Positions 35,853 through 45,900 of a stretch of 64,000 nucleotides of DNA are shown one piece after another. The stretch's first letter is position 1. The number at the start of each line of letters is the position of its first letter. The notes below the pieces were generated by a model that did not search any database, was not told the origin of the DNA, and worked only from the letters and a program-made list of their open reading frames with translations. The stretch is from NCBI RefSeq assembly GCF_012163145.1, contig NZ_JAAVTX010000010.1, positions 48,360 to 112,359 of the forward strand, given 5' to 3'. The position numbers and the translations under genes were made by a program. Source of the DNA: Falsiroseomonas frigidaquae (lineage in GTDB: Bacteria > Pseudomonadota > Alphaproteobacteria > Acetobacterales > Acetobacteraceae).

Positions 35853-36758
35853 GTGTACGAGCAGTTCGCCGCCTTCTCCGACCAGATGACGACGGCCTTC
35901 CTGGACAGAACGATCCAGGCTGGCATCCAGACGGCGCTCGGCTGGATGCGTGGTGCGCTGATGCTGATGGTCGCCGTCGCCGCCGTGCTGGTGTGGACGG
36001 GACGGCTGGACCTCTGGTGGGTGGTGCGGCGGGTGGCAATTGCGCTGATCATTATCGCCCTGTTGCAGACCGGCGCCTACAACCAATACGTCCGTGATTT
36101 CTTCTGGACGACGGTGCCGAACCTGGTCGCCACGGCCTTCGCCGGCGGTGGCGTCACGGTCACGGCGGCGCGCCGGTTCGACGTGATCTCCGACGCCGCG
36201 TCCCATGTGGTGGCCGCAGCCGACGCGCAAGCAGGCGGCCTATGGAACATCCGGGCGCAGTTCGGTATCGCGCTCGCACACGGCCTCATGCTCATCACAA
36301 TCGGCCTGTGCTTCGCGCTCTGGCTTGTCGCGCGCGTCGCAACGGCCCTGCTGATCTCGGTCGGGCCGTTCCTGCTGATCGCAGCGATCTTCGACGCAAC
36401 GCGCGGCTGGGTGATCGGCTGGGTGGGTAAGCTGGTCTCCCTGGCCGTCTGGTCGCTGTGCTCCACGGCGCTGGCCGAGATGATGCTCGCCGGCACCCTG
36501 ATGTGGGTCCAGCGCACCGCCGCCTACGCGGCCGGCCTGTCCGAGCGGGTCGATGCGCTCTGGAAGCTCTGCGTCTGGATCCTGATCGACTTCGCCGTGA
36601 TGCTGGCCCTGCCCTACTTCGCCTCCGTCGGATCGGGTGCCTCCAGCGGCGTCCATGCGGGCGCGTCCAACCTCGCTTCGGTCGCCAGTGCCGCCATGGG
36701 CCGGATTGGCCGGGCCGCCTCGGCCGTTTCGCGCGCCTCCAAACAGGGCCGCTCTTGA
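35853..36758 (+). CDS. virB6: VirB6/TrbL-type polytopic channel protein
   Basis: 301 residues from GTG 35853. About six hydrophobic helices are visible (for example 25-48, 55-75, 140-165, 170-195, 205-230 and 250-270). The region FGIALAHGLMLITIGLCFAL to LISVGPFLLIAAIFDATRGW fits the TrbL/VirB6 core domain. The Ala/Ser-rich C-terminus is probably disordered. It forms part of the inner-membrane channel. Confidence 0.88.
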   Translation: MYEQFAAFSDQMTTAFLDRTIQAGIQTALGWMRGALMLMVAVAAVLVWTGRLDLWWVVRRVAIALIIIALLQTGAYNQYVRDFFWTTVPNLVATAFAGGGVTVTAARRFDVISDAASHVVAAADAQAGGLWNIRAQFGIALAHGLMLITIGLCFALWLVARVATALLISVGPFLLIAAIFDATRGWVIGWVGKLVSLAVWSLCSTALAEMMLAGTLMWVQRTAAYAAGLSERVDALWKLCVWILIDFAVMLALPYFASVGSGASSGVHAGASNLASVASAAMGRIGRAASAVSRASKQGRS

Positions 36759-36802
36759 TGATGCACCCTCCCCTCCCCCCTGAAGGATCTGGAGCCGCCG
36801 CC

Positions 36803-36949
36803 ATGCGTAAAGCCCTGGCCGCGTTCATATTTGCCCTTTGCTTCACATCGGCATGTTCGTCAGACCGTGTGGCCGCGTCCTGTTCCGGGACGGCCTTCGC
36901 CCTCAATCCGGGGCTTTGGACGCCGGCACCCGGGGAACTGCCTGAGTGA
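36803..36949 (+). CDS. virB7: VirB7-type lipoprotein (48 residues)
   Basis: From ATG 36803, preceded by GGATCTGGAG. The signal peptide RKALAAFIFALCFTSAC ends in the lipobox FTSAC, with lipidation Cys 18. A second Cys (27) could make the disulfide with VirB9 seen in classical systems. Its TGA overlaps the GTG start of virB8 (GTGA at 36946-36949). The position between virB6 and virB8 and the small size fit VirB7, which anchors VirB9 at the outer membrane. Confidence 0.8.
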   Translation: MRKALAAFIFALCFTSACSSDRVAASCSGTAFALNPGLWTPAPGELPE

Positions 36950-37695
36950 GCGCCGCCACGGGTTTCCCGCCAGAGTCCAGTCGTGCGGCGCTCGTGCCGT
37001 CCGGCCAGCTTGCGGAGGACTATGCCCGCGTGCTGGCGGCGCACGAGGCCGAGTTGGCCCGCGACCGGCGCCGCCAGCGCGGCCACCTGGTGCTGGCCTC
37101 CACCTTCGGCCTCGCGACGCTGGCGCTTGCCGGCGCCCTCGTCGCCGCGATGCCCCTGAAGCGGGTCGTACCCGTCTTCGTGCACATAAACTCGGACGGC
37201 ACCTACACTACCACGGTCAACCAGTCCGACGTGCCGCAGTCCCTGCGCGAGGCGACGATGGCCTCGACGCTCTGGCTCTACGTGTCCGCCGTGGAGCGCT
37301 TCAACACCGCGACCCACGCGGACGACCAGCAGATCGTCTTCATGCTGTCGGACCGAGCGACGGGCGACACTTTCCAAGCCCGTACGGACGCCCGGAGCCC
37401 CGAAAGCCCGTGGCGGCGCTTTGGCTCCCGCACGACGGTGCGCATCGAGCGCATTTCCGAGGGTCTCGGCTGCGCATCGGGCGGGGCCTGCCTTGGCCGC
37501 GACCCGGACGCCTACGTGGTTCGCTTCCGGCGCATCGAGAAGACCGAGGGCCAGCGCGAGGTCGTCACCCAAAGGCAGGCCAGCATCCGCTTCCAACTGG
37601 TCCCCGAGATCCCGGCATGGCAGCGCGTGACCTACAACCCGCTCGGGCTCCAGGTGGTGGAGTACTCCTGGACCGACGAAGGGAGCATGCGATGA
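36946..37695 (+). CDS. virB8: VirB8 inner-membrane assembly factor
   Basis: 249 residues from GTG 36946. A cytoplasmic N-tail is followed by one transmembrane helix (about 46-66, HLVLASTFGLATLALAGALV) and the NTF2-like periplasmic domain (about 80-245). VirB8 nucleates the core complex and contacts VirB9 and VirB10. Codons 7-12 contain a 17-bp sequence identical to an iteron-like repeat beside repA. It overlaps virB7 and virB9 by 4 bp each. Confidence 0.92.
   Translation: MSAATGFPPESSRAALVPSGQLAEDYARVLAAHEAELARDRRRQRGHLVLASTFGLATLALAGALVAAMPLKRVVPVFVHINSDGTYTTTVNQSDVPQSLREATMASTLWLYVSAVERFNTATHADDQQIVFMLSDRATGDTFQARTDARSPESPWRRFGSRTTVRIERISEGLGCASGGACLGRDPDAYVVRFRRIEKTEGQREVVTQRQASIRFQLVPEIPAWQRVTYNPLGLQVVEYSWTDEGSMR
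36966..36980 (+). repeat. Iteron-like 15-mer inside virB8
   Basis: CCCGCCAGAGTCCAG. Together with the two preceding T it is identical over 17 bases to the reverse complement of 51384-51400 near repA. It lies 21 bp into virB8. A chance match of this length in the window is very unlikely. Confidence 0.6.
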
Positions 37696-38657
37696 TCCCG
37701 CGCTCCCGCGTCGCCGCTCTTGCCGCAGCCCTTTGCACCGGCACCGTCGCGCCCGCCCTGGCGCTGGAGGAACCGGCGCCGTGTTCCGCCCGCGCTGGGG
37801 CCGACCCGCGCGTCCGCTGCGCCAACGCGACCACGGACAAGGTGGTGCTGCTGCGCGCCGAGCGCGGCGCCGCCCTGCTCATCGAATTGCCGGACGGCGA
37901 GCGCGTCGTCGGTGTGCCGGTCAGTGACGACATGCTGATGCGCGGCGGCCGCGCCGGCTCGGTTCGTGTGGTGGCCGAGGGTCCCGGGCCAGCCGAGGAC
38001 CGACCGACAGTGGACGGAAATCTCTCGGTCGCGGTGCGCGGCAGCACCGTCGTCCTGAAGCCGCATGCGGACCTAGTACCCCAGCCCTTCTTCGTGCTCA
38101 CCGAGCGCGATGGCGGTCGCCCGACCCGCTACCGCTTCCAGCTGGAGACGGTCGGCACCGGTGCCGGCTTCTACAGCGTCAGGCTGCGCAACGTCGCCGC
38201 CGAGGAAGGCGACCGCCGGGCACGGTGGGAGACAACGGCGGCGGCGCGCCAGGAGCGCGCCGCGCGCGAGCGCCTCGCGCAGGCCAGCGCGGCACCGTGC
38301 AGCGCCGCAGCCGGGGTGCATCATCGCTTCGCCGGCCGCGGCGACGCCGCTTTGGCGCCGCAGGAGGCCTGCGACGACGGCCGGCAGACGCATCTCCGCT
38401 TCGCACCAGGTCAGCGCATCCCAGCCGTCGAGGCGTCGCTGCCAGACGGCCGCGACGGCGCGGTCGGCGTGACGCCTGGGCCGGGCGGTTGGGTCACGGT
38501 CCATGCCCGAGCGCCGCGGCTCACGCTGCGCGACGCCGGCCGGGCGCTCTGCATCCTGAACCTCGGCCTCGGGATGCCCGGGCGTGACGACCGGACCGGC
38601 ACCGTCACGCCAGGCGTTGTGCGTGAGGCCGTCCAGCCGCTGGAACGCCGATCATGA
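37692..38657 (+). CDS. virB9: VirB9/TrbG outer-membrane channel protein
   Basis: 321 residues from ATG 37692 (ATGA overlap with virB8). Signal peptide about 1-23 (ending APALALEE). The N-terminal domain (about 25-150) and a second beta domain near the C-terminus (about 200-310) follow the VirB9/CagX layout. The middle segment (RRARWETTAAARQERAARER) is helical. Several Cys (31, 42, 204, 223) could pair with VirB7. It forms the outer layer of the core complex with VirB7 and VirB10. Confidence 0.87.
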   Translation: MIPRSRVAALAAALCTGTVAPALALEEPAPCSARAGADPRVRCANATTDKVVLLRAERGAALLIELPDGERVVGVPVSDDMLMRGGRAGSVRVVAEGPGPAEDRPTVDGNLSVAVRGSTVVLKPHADLVPQPFFVLTERDGGRPTRYRFQLETVGTGAGFYSVRLRNVAAEEGDRRARWETTAAARQERAARERLAQASAAPCSAAAGVHHRFAGRGDAALAPQEACDDGRQTHLRFAPGQRIPAVEASLPDGRDGAVGVTPGPGGWVTVHARAPRLTLRDAGRALCILNLGLGMPGRDDRTGTVTPGVVREAVQPLERRS

Positions 38658-39736
38658 GCGGCTCCGCCGCCCCGCCGCCCGCCCCCGTCGGGGGCGCACG
38701 GGCGCCCCTTTCGGCTGGAAGCAAGCTCGGGCTGGTCGCCGGCGTCGCCGGCCTGCTCGTGGTGCTCTACTGGATGGGCGGCGGCGACGCGCCTCGTGCC
38801 CAGCGGGAGGACATCGGCGGCTCGGCCGGGCCGGCAGGGGCGCTTCGCAGCGTGGTCCTCCCGCCGCCGGACCCGCCGTCCCTCCCTGTGATGCCTGCCT
38901 CGATGCCGGCGTCCCTGCCCGCGCCGCAGCAGCCACCCCGCCCCTACCCGTCGCGCGCCGCCACGCAGCCCGCCCGCGCAGCGCCGATCATGGCGTGGGA
39001 AGCGGCACGGGACGTCGCGGACGGGCGCGGCGCTGCGGGGGGCGGCGATCCCCTGCGCGCGGAGGTCGCCGAGGACGCGCTGGCCACCCGGCTTCAGGCC
39101 ACCCGAACGCCGCCAACGCGCGCCCGGCGCCTTCGCGATCCGGACCTCACCATCACCATGGGGGCGGTCGTGCCCTGCACTCGGAACACGCCAGTGAACA
39201 CACAGCTTCCGGGCTTCGTCGCCTGCACGGTGCCTGTCGACGTCTACGGCACCTCCGGTCGCGTCGTCCTGCTCGGCGCCGGGACGCGCATGGTCGGCCA
39301 GATCCAACGATCCCTTGAGCACGGCACCAACCGTGCGTTCGTCCTGTGGACCCGGGCGGAAACGCCGGACCACGTCATCGTAGATCTGGCGAGCCCGGGC
39401 ACCGATGCCCTTGGCCAGAACGGCATTGCGGTGGATGCGCACACGAATTTCTGGGCCCGCTTCGGCGGCGCGGTGATGCTGTCGTTCATCGATGCCGGGC
39501 TCCAGGCCGGGGCCATCGCGGCCTCGAACGCGGCCGCCGGCAGCGACGGCAGCGGGCAGCGCCTGAACTTCTTCCAACTTCAGGCGGGCGGACGCGGAGC
39601 GGCTGCACAGGCGCTCGAGGCTACCGTGAACATCCCGCCTTGGGGCACCGCGCCGCAGGGTGAGGCCGAGGCGGTCTTCGTCGCCCGTGACCTCGACTTC
39701 AGCGACGTCTACCGCCTGCGGGCCACAGGCCAATGA
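38654..39736 (+). CDS. virB10: VirB10/TrbI energy-sensing channel protein
   Basis: 360 residues. A short cytoplasmic tail, one transmembrane helix (about 25-45), a Pro-rich periplasmic linker (about 70-110, with PPPDPPSLPVMPASMPASLP) and the TrbI domain (about 165-355). Conserved blocks include GAVVPCTRNTPVNTQLPGFV, YGTSGRVVLLGAGTRMVGQI and PWGTAPQGEAEAV. VirB10 spans both membranes and gates the outer pore. It overlaps virB9 and virB11 by 4 bp each. Confidence 0.95.
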   Translation: MSGSAAPPPAPVGGARAPLSAGSKLGLVAGVAGLLVVLYWMGGGDAPRAQREDIGGSAGPAGALRSVVLPPPDPPSLPVMPASMPASLPAPQQPPRPYPSRAATQPARAAPIMAWEAARDVADGRGAAGGGDPLRAEVAEDALATRLQATRTPPTRARRLRDPDLTITMGAVVPCTRNTPVNTQLPGFVACTVPVDVYGTSGRVVLLGAGTRMVGQIQRSLEHGTNRAFVLWTRAETPDHVIVDLASPGTDALGQNGIAVDAHTNFWARFGGAVMLSFIDAGLQAGAIAASNAAAGSDGSGQRLNFFQLQAGGRGAAAQALEATVNIPPWGTAPQGEAEAVFVARDLDFSDVYRLRATGQ

Positions 39737-40785
39737 CGAGCCCCGCCCTCCCTCTGCTGGCGCACGCCGCGGCTCCCTTGGCGCCCTTCTTCGAGGACCC
39801 GGAGACGGAGGACGTGGCGGTGAACGGACCGGGCGAAGCCTGGGTCCGCCGGCACGGCACCTGGGAGCGGCATGCCCTTCCCGAACTCGATTTCCCGACG
39901 CTCGAAGGCGTCGCGATTCTCTCGGCGGCGCTGCGCGGGCAGGACGTCGGCTGGTTCGCACCACTGCTGGCGACGGAGGCTCCTGGCCCGGGCGGCGCGT
40001 TGCTACGGCTCCAGGCCTGCCTGCCGCCCGCCGTGCCCACCGGCACCGTCAGTCTGACCTGGCGGCGGCCGGGCGACGGCGCGGCGCCGCTGGAGGATCT
40101 CTCCAAGCGCTATCGGACGGAGGGTTGGAATCTCTGGGATCGTCGGCATGACCGGCGGGCCGCTGCGTCGGGCCGGGTGCTTGCCGCCTTCGATGCGGGC
40201 GACGCGGCCGGCTTCCTCGCCGAGGCGATGCGGGCGCGGCTGAACGTCTGGATGTGCGCCGCCACCGGCGGCGGCAAGACAACGCTCTTCAAGTCCCTGA
40301 TGCGCGAGGTTCCGGAAGGCGAGCGGATCGTTACTGTCGAGGACGCCGCCGAATTGGTCGTGCCGCAGCCGAACAACGTCCGCCTGCTCTACAGCCACGG
40401 CGGCGCGGGCTCGGCGACAGCCGAGGACCTGATGGTCGCGGCGCTCCGGATGCGCCCCGACCGGATCCCCCTGCAGGAGGTCCGGACCGGCGAAGCGGCC
40501 TGGGTCTACCTCAACGGCATCATGACCGGGCATCCCGGCAGCCCAACCACGATCCACGGTCGCAACCCGGCGGAGGCGTTCCGCCGGATGTTCGCGCTCT
40601 GCAAGGGTACGCCCGGCGGCGGCGCCATGGATGATGCTCGCCTCGCCCGGATGATCGCCGACGCCGTGGACGTGATCATCCCACTGCGAACCGAAGCAGG
40701 CGCATTCCGCATCGGCGAGGTCTGGTTCAAGGACGACGCGGCCCGCCGCGGCGACACCGCCGCCGACCTCCTGGCGCAGGACTGA
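39733..40785 (+). CDS. virB11: VirB11 secretion ATPase
   Basis: 350 residues. The N-terminal domain shows FFEDPETEDVAVNGPGEAWV. The hexameric ATPase core has Walker A ATGGGKTT (about 176-183), the Asp box VTVEDAAELVVPQ, the RPDRIPLQEVRTGEAAWVYL segment and the His box GSPTTIHGRNP. It switches the machine between pilus assembly and DNA transfer. The Asp box and His box are intact; the usual ELR of the Walker B segment reads EVR. Confidence 0.95.
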   Translation: MTSPALPLLAHAAAPLAPFFEDPETEDVAVNGPGEAWVRRHGTWERHALPELDFPTLEGVAILSAALRGQDVGWFAPLLATEAPGPGGALLRLQACLPPAVPTGTVSLTWRRPGDGAAPLEDLSKRYRTEGWNLWDRRHDRRAAASGRVLAAFDAGDAAGFLAEAMRARLNVWMCAATGGGKTTLFKSLMREVPEGERIVTVEDAAELVVPQPNNVRLLYSHGGAGSATAEDLMVAALRMRPDRIPLQEVRTGEAAWVYLNGIMTGHPGSPTTIHGRNPAEAFRRMFALCKGTPGGGAMDDARLARMIADAVDVIIPLRTEAGAFRIGEVWFKDDAARRGDTAADLLAQD

Positions 40786-40790
40786 CCGCC

Positions 40791-42560
40791 ATGAAGGGGC
40801 TCCTCCTCGCCGGCACGTCCGCCCTCGCCATCGCCGCAGCCGGATGGACTGCGATCGCCAGCGCCACCACGCTCGTCCTGGCTGGCCTCTGGGAGCACCC
40901 GCACTTCGCCACCGGCCTGGGCTGGACCTGGGCCTGGTGGTCCTATGCGCTGGACGACCATCTCCGGCAGGCGCTCGGCAGCAGGCTTTGGAGTGGCGCC
41001 GCAGCCGGCCTTCTCGCCCCCGCGATCCTAGCGCGGGCCGGATGGCTTGGCCGGACGCGGCTGCGCCAAGCGTTTGGCCTGGCGCGGAAGCCGCGCCGCG
41101 GCGCGACCGCGAACCATGGCGCGGCGCGCTGGATGGACATGGCGGAGGCCCGCGAGCGCTTCCCGGGGCCGGACGCCGACGTCGGTGGCGTCGTGGTGGG
41201 CGAGGCCGCGCGGCTCGACCTCGGCGAGGCACCGGGGGCGGCAGCCCTGCTGGTGGATCCCTGCCGCGAGGGACCGACGCATTCGATCGTCCTTGCCGGC
41301 TCCGGCGCATTCAAGACGACGTCTCTCGTCGCCACGCTGCTGACCTGGCGGAAGTCGCGCGTCGTGATGGACCCGTCGGCAGAGCTTGGGCCGATGCTGG
41401 AAGGCGCGCTGTCCGACATGGGGCAGCAGGTCGTGCAGCTGCGGGTCGGGGATGGGTCTGGCTTCAACGTGCTGGCGGCGATCGACACAGGCGAGCCGCT
41501 GGCCGAGATGAAGGTCCGCGCGGTCGCGCAGCGGGTCGTCGGGCCCCTCCCCTCTCGCGCCGACGACAACGCGCAGCGCTGGAAGGCGGCGGGCCGGGAC
41601 ATCGTCACCGCGTTGCTGGCCCACATGATGTGGGACGACGCCGTGCCGCCGGAGGAGAAGACGCTGCGGCGCCTGCGTCGCGGCGTCGCCCTGCCGGAGC
41701 CCGAGCTGCGCGACGTGCTCGCCGGCATCCACGCCACCAGCAACAGCCCGATGGCACGCGACGTGGCTGGCACACTGATGAACCTGGTGCCGGAGACCTT
41801 CTCCGGCGCCTACTTCAACGCAACCGGCGACACAGCTTGGCTGTCGGCCGACGCTTACGCCGAGATGGTCAGCGGCGACGCCTTCGACGCGCGCGACCTG
41901 GCGCGCGGCGACCTCTCGGTCTTCCTCCAGGTGCCGCTCGACGCGCTGAAGGAGACGCCCGCGGTGGCGCGCGTCGTGGTCGGCTCGCTGCTCGACGCCG
42001 TGATGGCCGCCGACGGCGTGGTCGACGGGCGCGTGCTCTTCGCGATCGACGAGGCCGTGCTGCTCGGGCCGCTTGCCGCGCTCCAGGTCGCGCGGGACCA
42101 GGGCCGCAAGTACCGGATCACGCTGCAGCTCTTCTACCAGTCCGAGGGCCAGGTGGAGGAGGTCTGGGGCCGGCCGGGCCGGGAATCCTGGTTCGACGGC
42201 GTGTCCTGGCGCGCCTACGGCGGCGTGCAGTCGCTCGCCACGGCGAAGGACCTGTCGGCCGCGCTCGGCACCTTCGGCGCGGTCGCCGTCAGCCGCGGCT
42301 CCAACAGCGGCACGAGCGCGCGCGGCCTGGAACTGGGCTCCCGCTCGCGCGGGTCAAACCTCAACGAGCACGAGATCGGCCGGGAATTGGCGAAGCCCTT
42401 CGAGGTGCTGCAGGAGATCGCGCGCGACGAACGCATCGTCCTTGTCCCCGCCGGGCGGCCCCTGCGTTGCGGGGCGGCGGTCTACTTCCGCCGCCCCGCG
42501 CTGCAAGCGCTTGTCGCCGAGAACCGCTTCGCGCCGGCCATCGCGGGGGGCGCGCCATGA
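40791..42560 (+). CDS. virD4: VirD4/TraG coupling ATPase
   Basis: 589 residues. N-terminal helices (about 5-30 and 60-80) anchor it in the inner membrane. The P-loop is LAGSGAFKTTS (about 168-178), a variant in which Phe follows Ala instead of the usual GSGKG/GSGKT; Walker B is RVLFAIDEAVLLGP (about 408-421). Further blocks are VMDPSAELGPML and GRKYRITLQLFYQSEGQVEE. It recruits the relaxosome to the channel. The next gene starts inside its stop codon. Confidence 0.92.
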   Translation: MKGLLLAGTSALAIAAAGWTAIASATTLVLAGLWEHPHFATGLGWTWAWWSYALDDHLRQALGSRLWSGAAAGLLAPAILARAGWLGRTRLRQAFGLARKPRRGATANHGAARWMDMAEARERFPGPDADVGGVVVGEAARLDLGEAPGAAALLVDPCREGPTHSIVLAGSGAFKTTSLVATLLTWRKSRVVMDPSAELGPMLEGALSDMGQQVVQLRVGDGSGFNVLAAIDTGEPLAEMKVRAVAQRVVGPLPSRADDNAQRWKAAGRDIVTALLAHMMWDDAVPPEEKTLRRLRRGVALPEPELRDVLAGIHATSNSPMARDVAGTLMNLVPETFSGAYFNATGDTAWLSADAYAEMVSGDAFDARDLARGDLSVFLQVPLDALKETPAVARVVVGSLLDAVMAADGVVDGRVLFAIDEAVLLGPLAALQVARDQGRKYRITLQLFYQSEGQVEEVWGRPGRESWFDGVSWRAYGGVQSLATAKDLSAALGTFGAVAVSRGSNSGTSARGLELGSRSRGSNLNEHEIGRELAKPFEVLQEIARDERIVLVPAGRPLRCGAAVYFRRPALQALVAENRFAPAIAGGAP

Positions 42561-42922
42561 ACGAAGCGACGGATCTGCTGTCCCGCAAGCTGGATGCGCT
42601 GCTCACCGGCCAAGCTGAGGCCGCGACGCGGCTGGACGGAATCGAGGACGCGCTGCGTAGCGTGGTCGCCACCGTCGCTGGGCTCGTCCCGATCCTCGGC
42701 ACGCACCGCGAGATGCTACAGCGAATCCTTGAGGCTGCCGCCGCGGAGGACGCGGGCGGCTCCGAACTGGCCGAGGCGCTGCGCCAAGTCGAAGCCGCGC
42801 TAACCGCCATGACGGATGCCCAGGCGCGCACCACGCAGGCGCTCTCCGGCCTGCCGGAGGCAGTCGAGGAGGCGGCGGCGCGCGGCGCTCGTCAGGCCAT
42901 GTCGCGGGAGCCCGCGCGGTGA
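42557..42922 (+). CDS. Small coiled-coil protein between virD4 and the relaxase gene
   Basis: 121 residues starting in the virD4 stop (ATGA). It is predicted helical along its length with heptad-like hydrophobic spacing (LLSRKLDALLTGQAEAATRL, and SELAEALRQVEAALTAMTDA). No signal or transmembrane helix. The position suggests a relaxosome or coupling accessory factor; the function is not known to me. Confidence 0.65.
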   Translation: MNEATDLLSRKLDALLTGQAEAATRLDGIEDALRSVVATVAGLVPILGTHREMLQRILEAAAAEDAGGSELAEALRQVEAALTAMTDAQARTTQALSGLPEAVEEAAARGARQAMSREPAR

Positions 42923-42941
42923 ACGTCTGCGAGCCCTTTCC

Positions 42942-45900
42942 GTGCTGACCTACCGCACCTTCGTTGCGGGGGCGCCCTCCGCCGCCAATGCCTACGCGCT
43001 CCACCTGCTGGAGCGGACCGTGGACGAGGCCGAGCAGCGCATGGCCGCCTACTACGCCCGCGCCGGCAGCCCGGATGAGGCCCTCGCCGAAGGGCTCGGC
43101 TCGATCCCGATCGCGCGGGAGGACATCGATCCGGTCTCCGCCAGAGTCCTGGGGATAACTCCCGGCGAGACGCTCTCGAAGGAACGTCTAGCGAACCTTC
43201 TGGGCGGGCGCTCGGCGCTCGGGGAGGAGATGGAGGGTCATCAACGCGGCATCCGCCGCTACGAGGCCGAGGATGGCGGTGCCGAGCGGCACCGGATCGC
43301 CGGCGTCGACCTCTGCTTCTCTGCACCGAAGTCGGTCAGCGTGGCCTGGGCTTTTGCCGAAACTGACGCCGAGCGGAACAGCATCCTCCAAGCGCACCGC
43401 GATGCCCGCGATGAGGCGCTGGCCTATATCGAGCGGGAGATCGGCGTGGCCCGCGACGGTGAGCGCGGCAAGCTCGCCTGGATCACCGTGGACCACTTCA
43501 CTGCGCGGCCGACGGTAGAGGTGACGCGGCCGGACCCGGCGACCGGCGTCGTCGCCACGGAGCTCTACACCCTGCCCCGCGCTGGAGACCCGCAGCTGCA
43601 CTCGCACTGCGTCGTGCCGAACCTATTGGTGACCACCTCGGGGCGCGTTTTGTCGGTCAACCGGGATCTCATGCGGGACCGGATTCACGAGTTCGGCGCG
43701 GTCTACCAGGCGATGCTCGCACGCCGGCTGCGGGCCATCGGCGTCGAGGTCGAGCTCGACAAGCGCACCCTCGCCGCCCGCCTTCCCTGCATTCCCGAGG
43801 CGGTCTGCGAGGAGTTCAGCCAGCGCACGCGCGACGCGCAGTCTGCGGCGCGCGAGCACGCGGCGCGCGGCGGACGGGACTGGGATGCCATGCCGGAGGA
43901 GGCGCGCGTCGCCTTCCTCAAGGGCGGCGCAAAGGCGAGCCGTCAAGGCAAGGGCGACGACCTGGCCGACGCGGACGCGTGGCGCGCCCAGGCCGAGGCG
44001 CTGGGTTGGTCGCACCGGTCCGCCGTCCGGGCGGGACCGCCCTCCCCTGCCCTGCCGGATGCCGAACGGGTCGCCGCGGCGCGCGAGGTGGCCGGCGAGC
44101 TTCTCGGCCGGGACCTGGCAAAGCGGGCGGTCCTGGTCTCCGGCGACGTCCGAGCCGCGGCGGCGCGAGGACTGATCTCTACCGGGGCCGCCTCGGCCGG
44201 CGACGTACTGGCAGTGACGCGGGCAATAGCGCGCGACGGCGTCCAGCAGGACGGCAGGAGGACGTCGCTCATCTGGCGAGGAGGCGGGCCTGAGGATGGG
44301 CGCGCCCGCGTCACCACGGCGCTGCACCGCGACCAGGAGGAGGAGCTGGTGCGCCTCGCGCGCGCCGCTGGCGTCGATCGCCGCGGCGCGCTGTCGTCGG
44401 GGAAGCTGGCCGAGGCGGCACAGCGCAGCGGCATCGCCCTCTCCGATGAGCAGAAGGCCGCAGCGCGCGCCCTCGGCGAAGGCGGGAGGCTCGCCGTCAC
44501 CGTCGGTGCCGCCGGTGTCGGCAAGACGACCCTCCTGCGGCCTTTGGTCGAAGCCTGGACGTCGGAAGGGCGCGAGGTCTGGGGCGCGGCGCTCGCATGG
44601 CGGCAGGCCGGCGCGCTGGAGGAAGCGGGTATCGGGCGCGGGCGCCTCCGTGCGCTCCAGCCCCTTCTCGACGGGCTCGCGGATGGCTCGGTTACCCCTG
44701 ACCGCAACGCAGTGGTGGTAGTGGACGAACTCGGCCAGGTTGGCACCCGGCAGTTGCTCGACCTGCTGCGCTTCCAGGCGCGGGACGGCTTTAAGGTCGT
44801 CGCGGTCGGCGACGAGCGCCAGTGCCAGAGCATCGAGGCCGGGCCCGTGATCGACCTGCTGCGCGAGGCGCTCGGGCCGAAGGCGGTCCCAGAAGTTCTG
44901 ACGGCCGTTCGGCAGCGCGGCGAGCGGGAGCGCGAAATCGCGGGCCTGTTTCGCGGCACGGGCAACGAGAGCGCCGAGGCGCACGCGGCGAACGTCACCC
45001 GGGCGCTTGGCATGAAGCGCGAGGACGGCACAGCGGAGCTGGTGCCGGGTGGCTATCGCGAGGCCGTCGAGCGCGCGGCCGACCTCGTCCTTGCCCGCCG
45101 CGACGCCGGCGGCGCCGGCTACACGGTGACCATCTCGGCGCCGACCAATGCCGATGCGCTGGCGATCGGGCGGGCCATCCGTTCGCGCCGGCAGGCCCGT
45201 GGCGAAGTCGGGCCGGACCGGTTGGCGGTGCGCGCGACCGATGGCGCCGGCAACGCCTACACGCTGCAACTGGCGGCCGGCGACCGGGTACGGCTCTTTG
45301 CCCGGACCCGCGGCGTCTTCGCCGGTCCTGGCGGGCGCGGGAAGTCGGCGGCGATTGGAGACAACGGCTCGGTGCTGGAGGTGGCGGAGGTCCGGCCCGC
45401 GCACGGGCTCATGCTGCGCACCGCCGCCGGGAAAGAAGGCTTCGTCGCCTGGGAGAAGCTGCGCGACGAGGGCTCCGGCAGGGTGCGGCTCGCCTACGGC
45501 GACTGCCTCACCATCGACAGCAGCCAGGGCCTCACCTCGGACGAGCACGTCAACGCCCTCCCCGGCGGCTCGCGCGCCGTCACAGGCTTCAAGGCCTACG
45601 TGGCCGAGAGCCGGCACCGCGTGACGTCCTGGCTCGTCGGATCCGCCGGCGCGGAACTGCGCGACGCCGCGGAAAGACGGCCGATGAACGCACCGCCCCC
45701 GGCCGACGCGGCAGCCGAGGCGTGGGAGAACGTGGCGCGGAACCTGGCGCGGCAGCCGGTGCGAGAGACCGCGCTCGGCCTGCTCCGGGCCACGGTCGCG
45801 GAGGCGAAAGAGGGGGCGCGGGCGTTCCAGGGCGCGCTGCGCGGGACCGAGGCCCGCGAGGCGGCCGGCACGCCGGCGACGACCCTCCGCCGCGCGCTGG

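Noticed and set aside
36831-37691. N-terminal extension of VirB9 over virB7 and virB8
   Set aside because: The long frame overlaps two real genes; VirB9 with its signal peptide starts at 37692.
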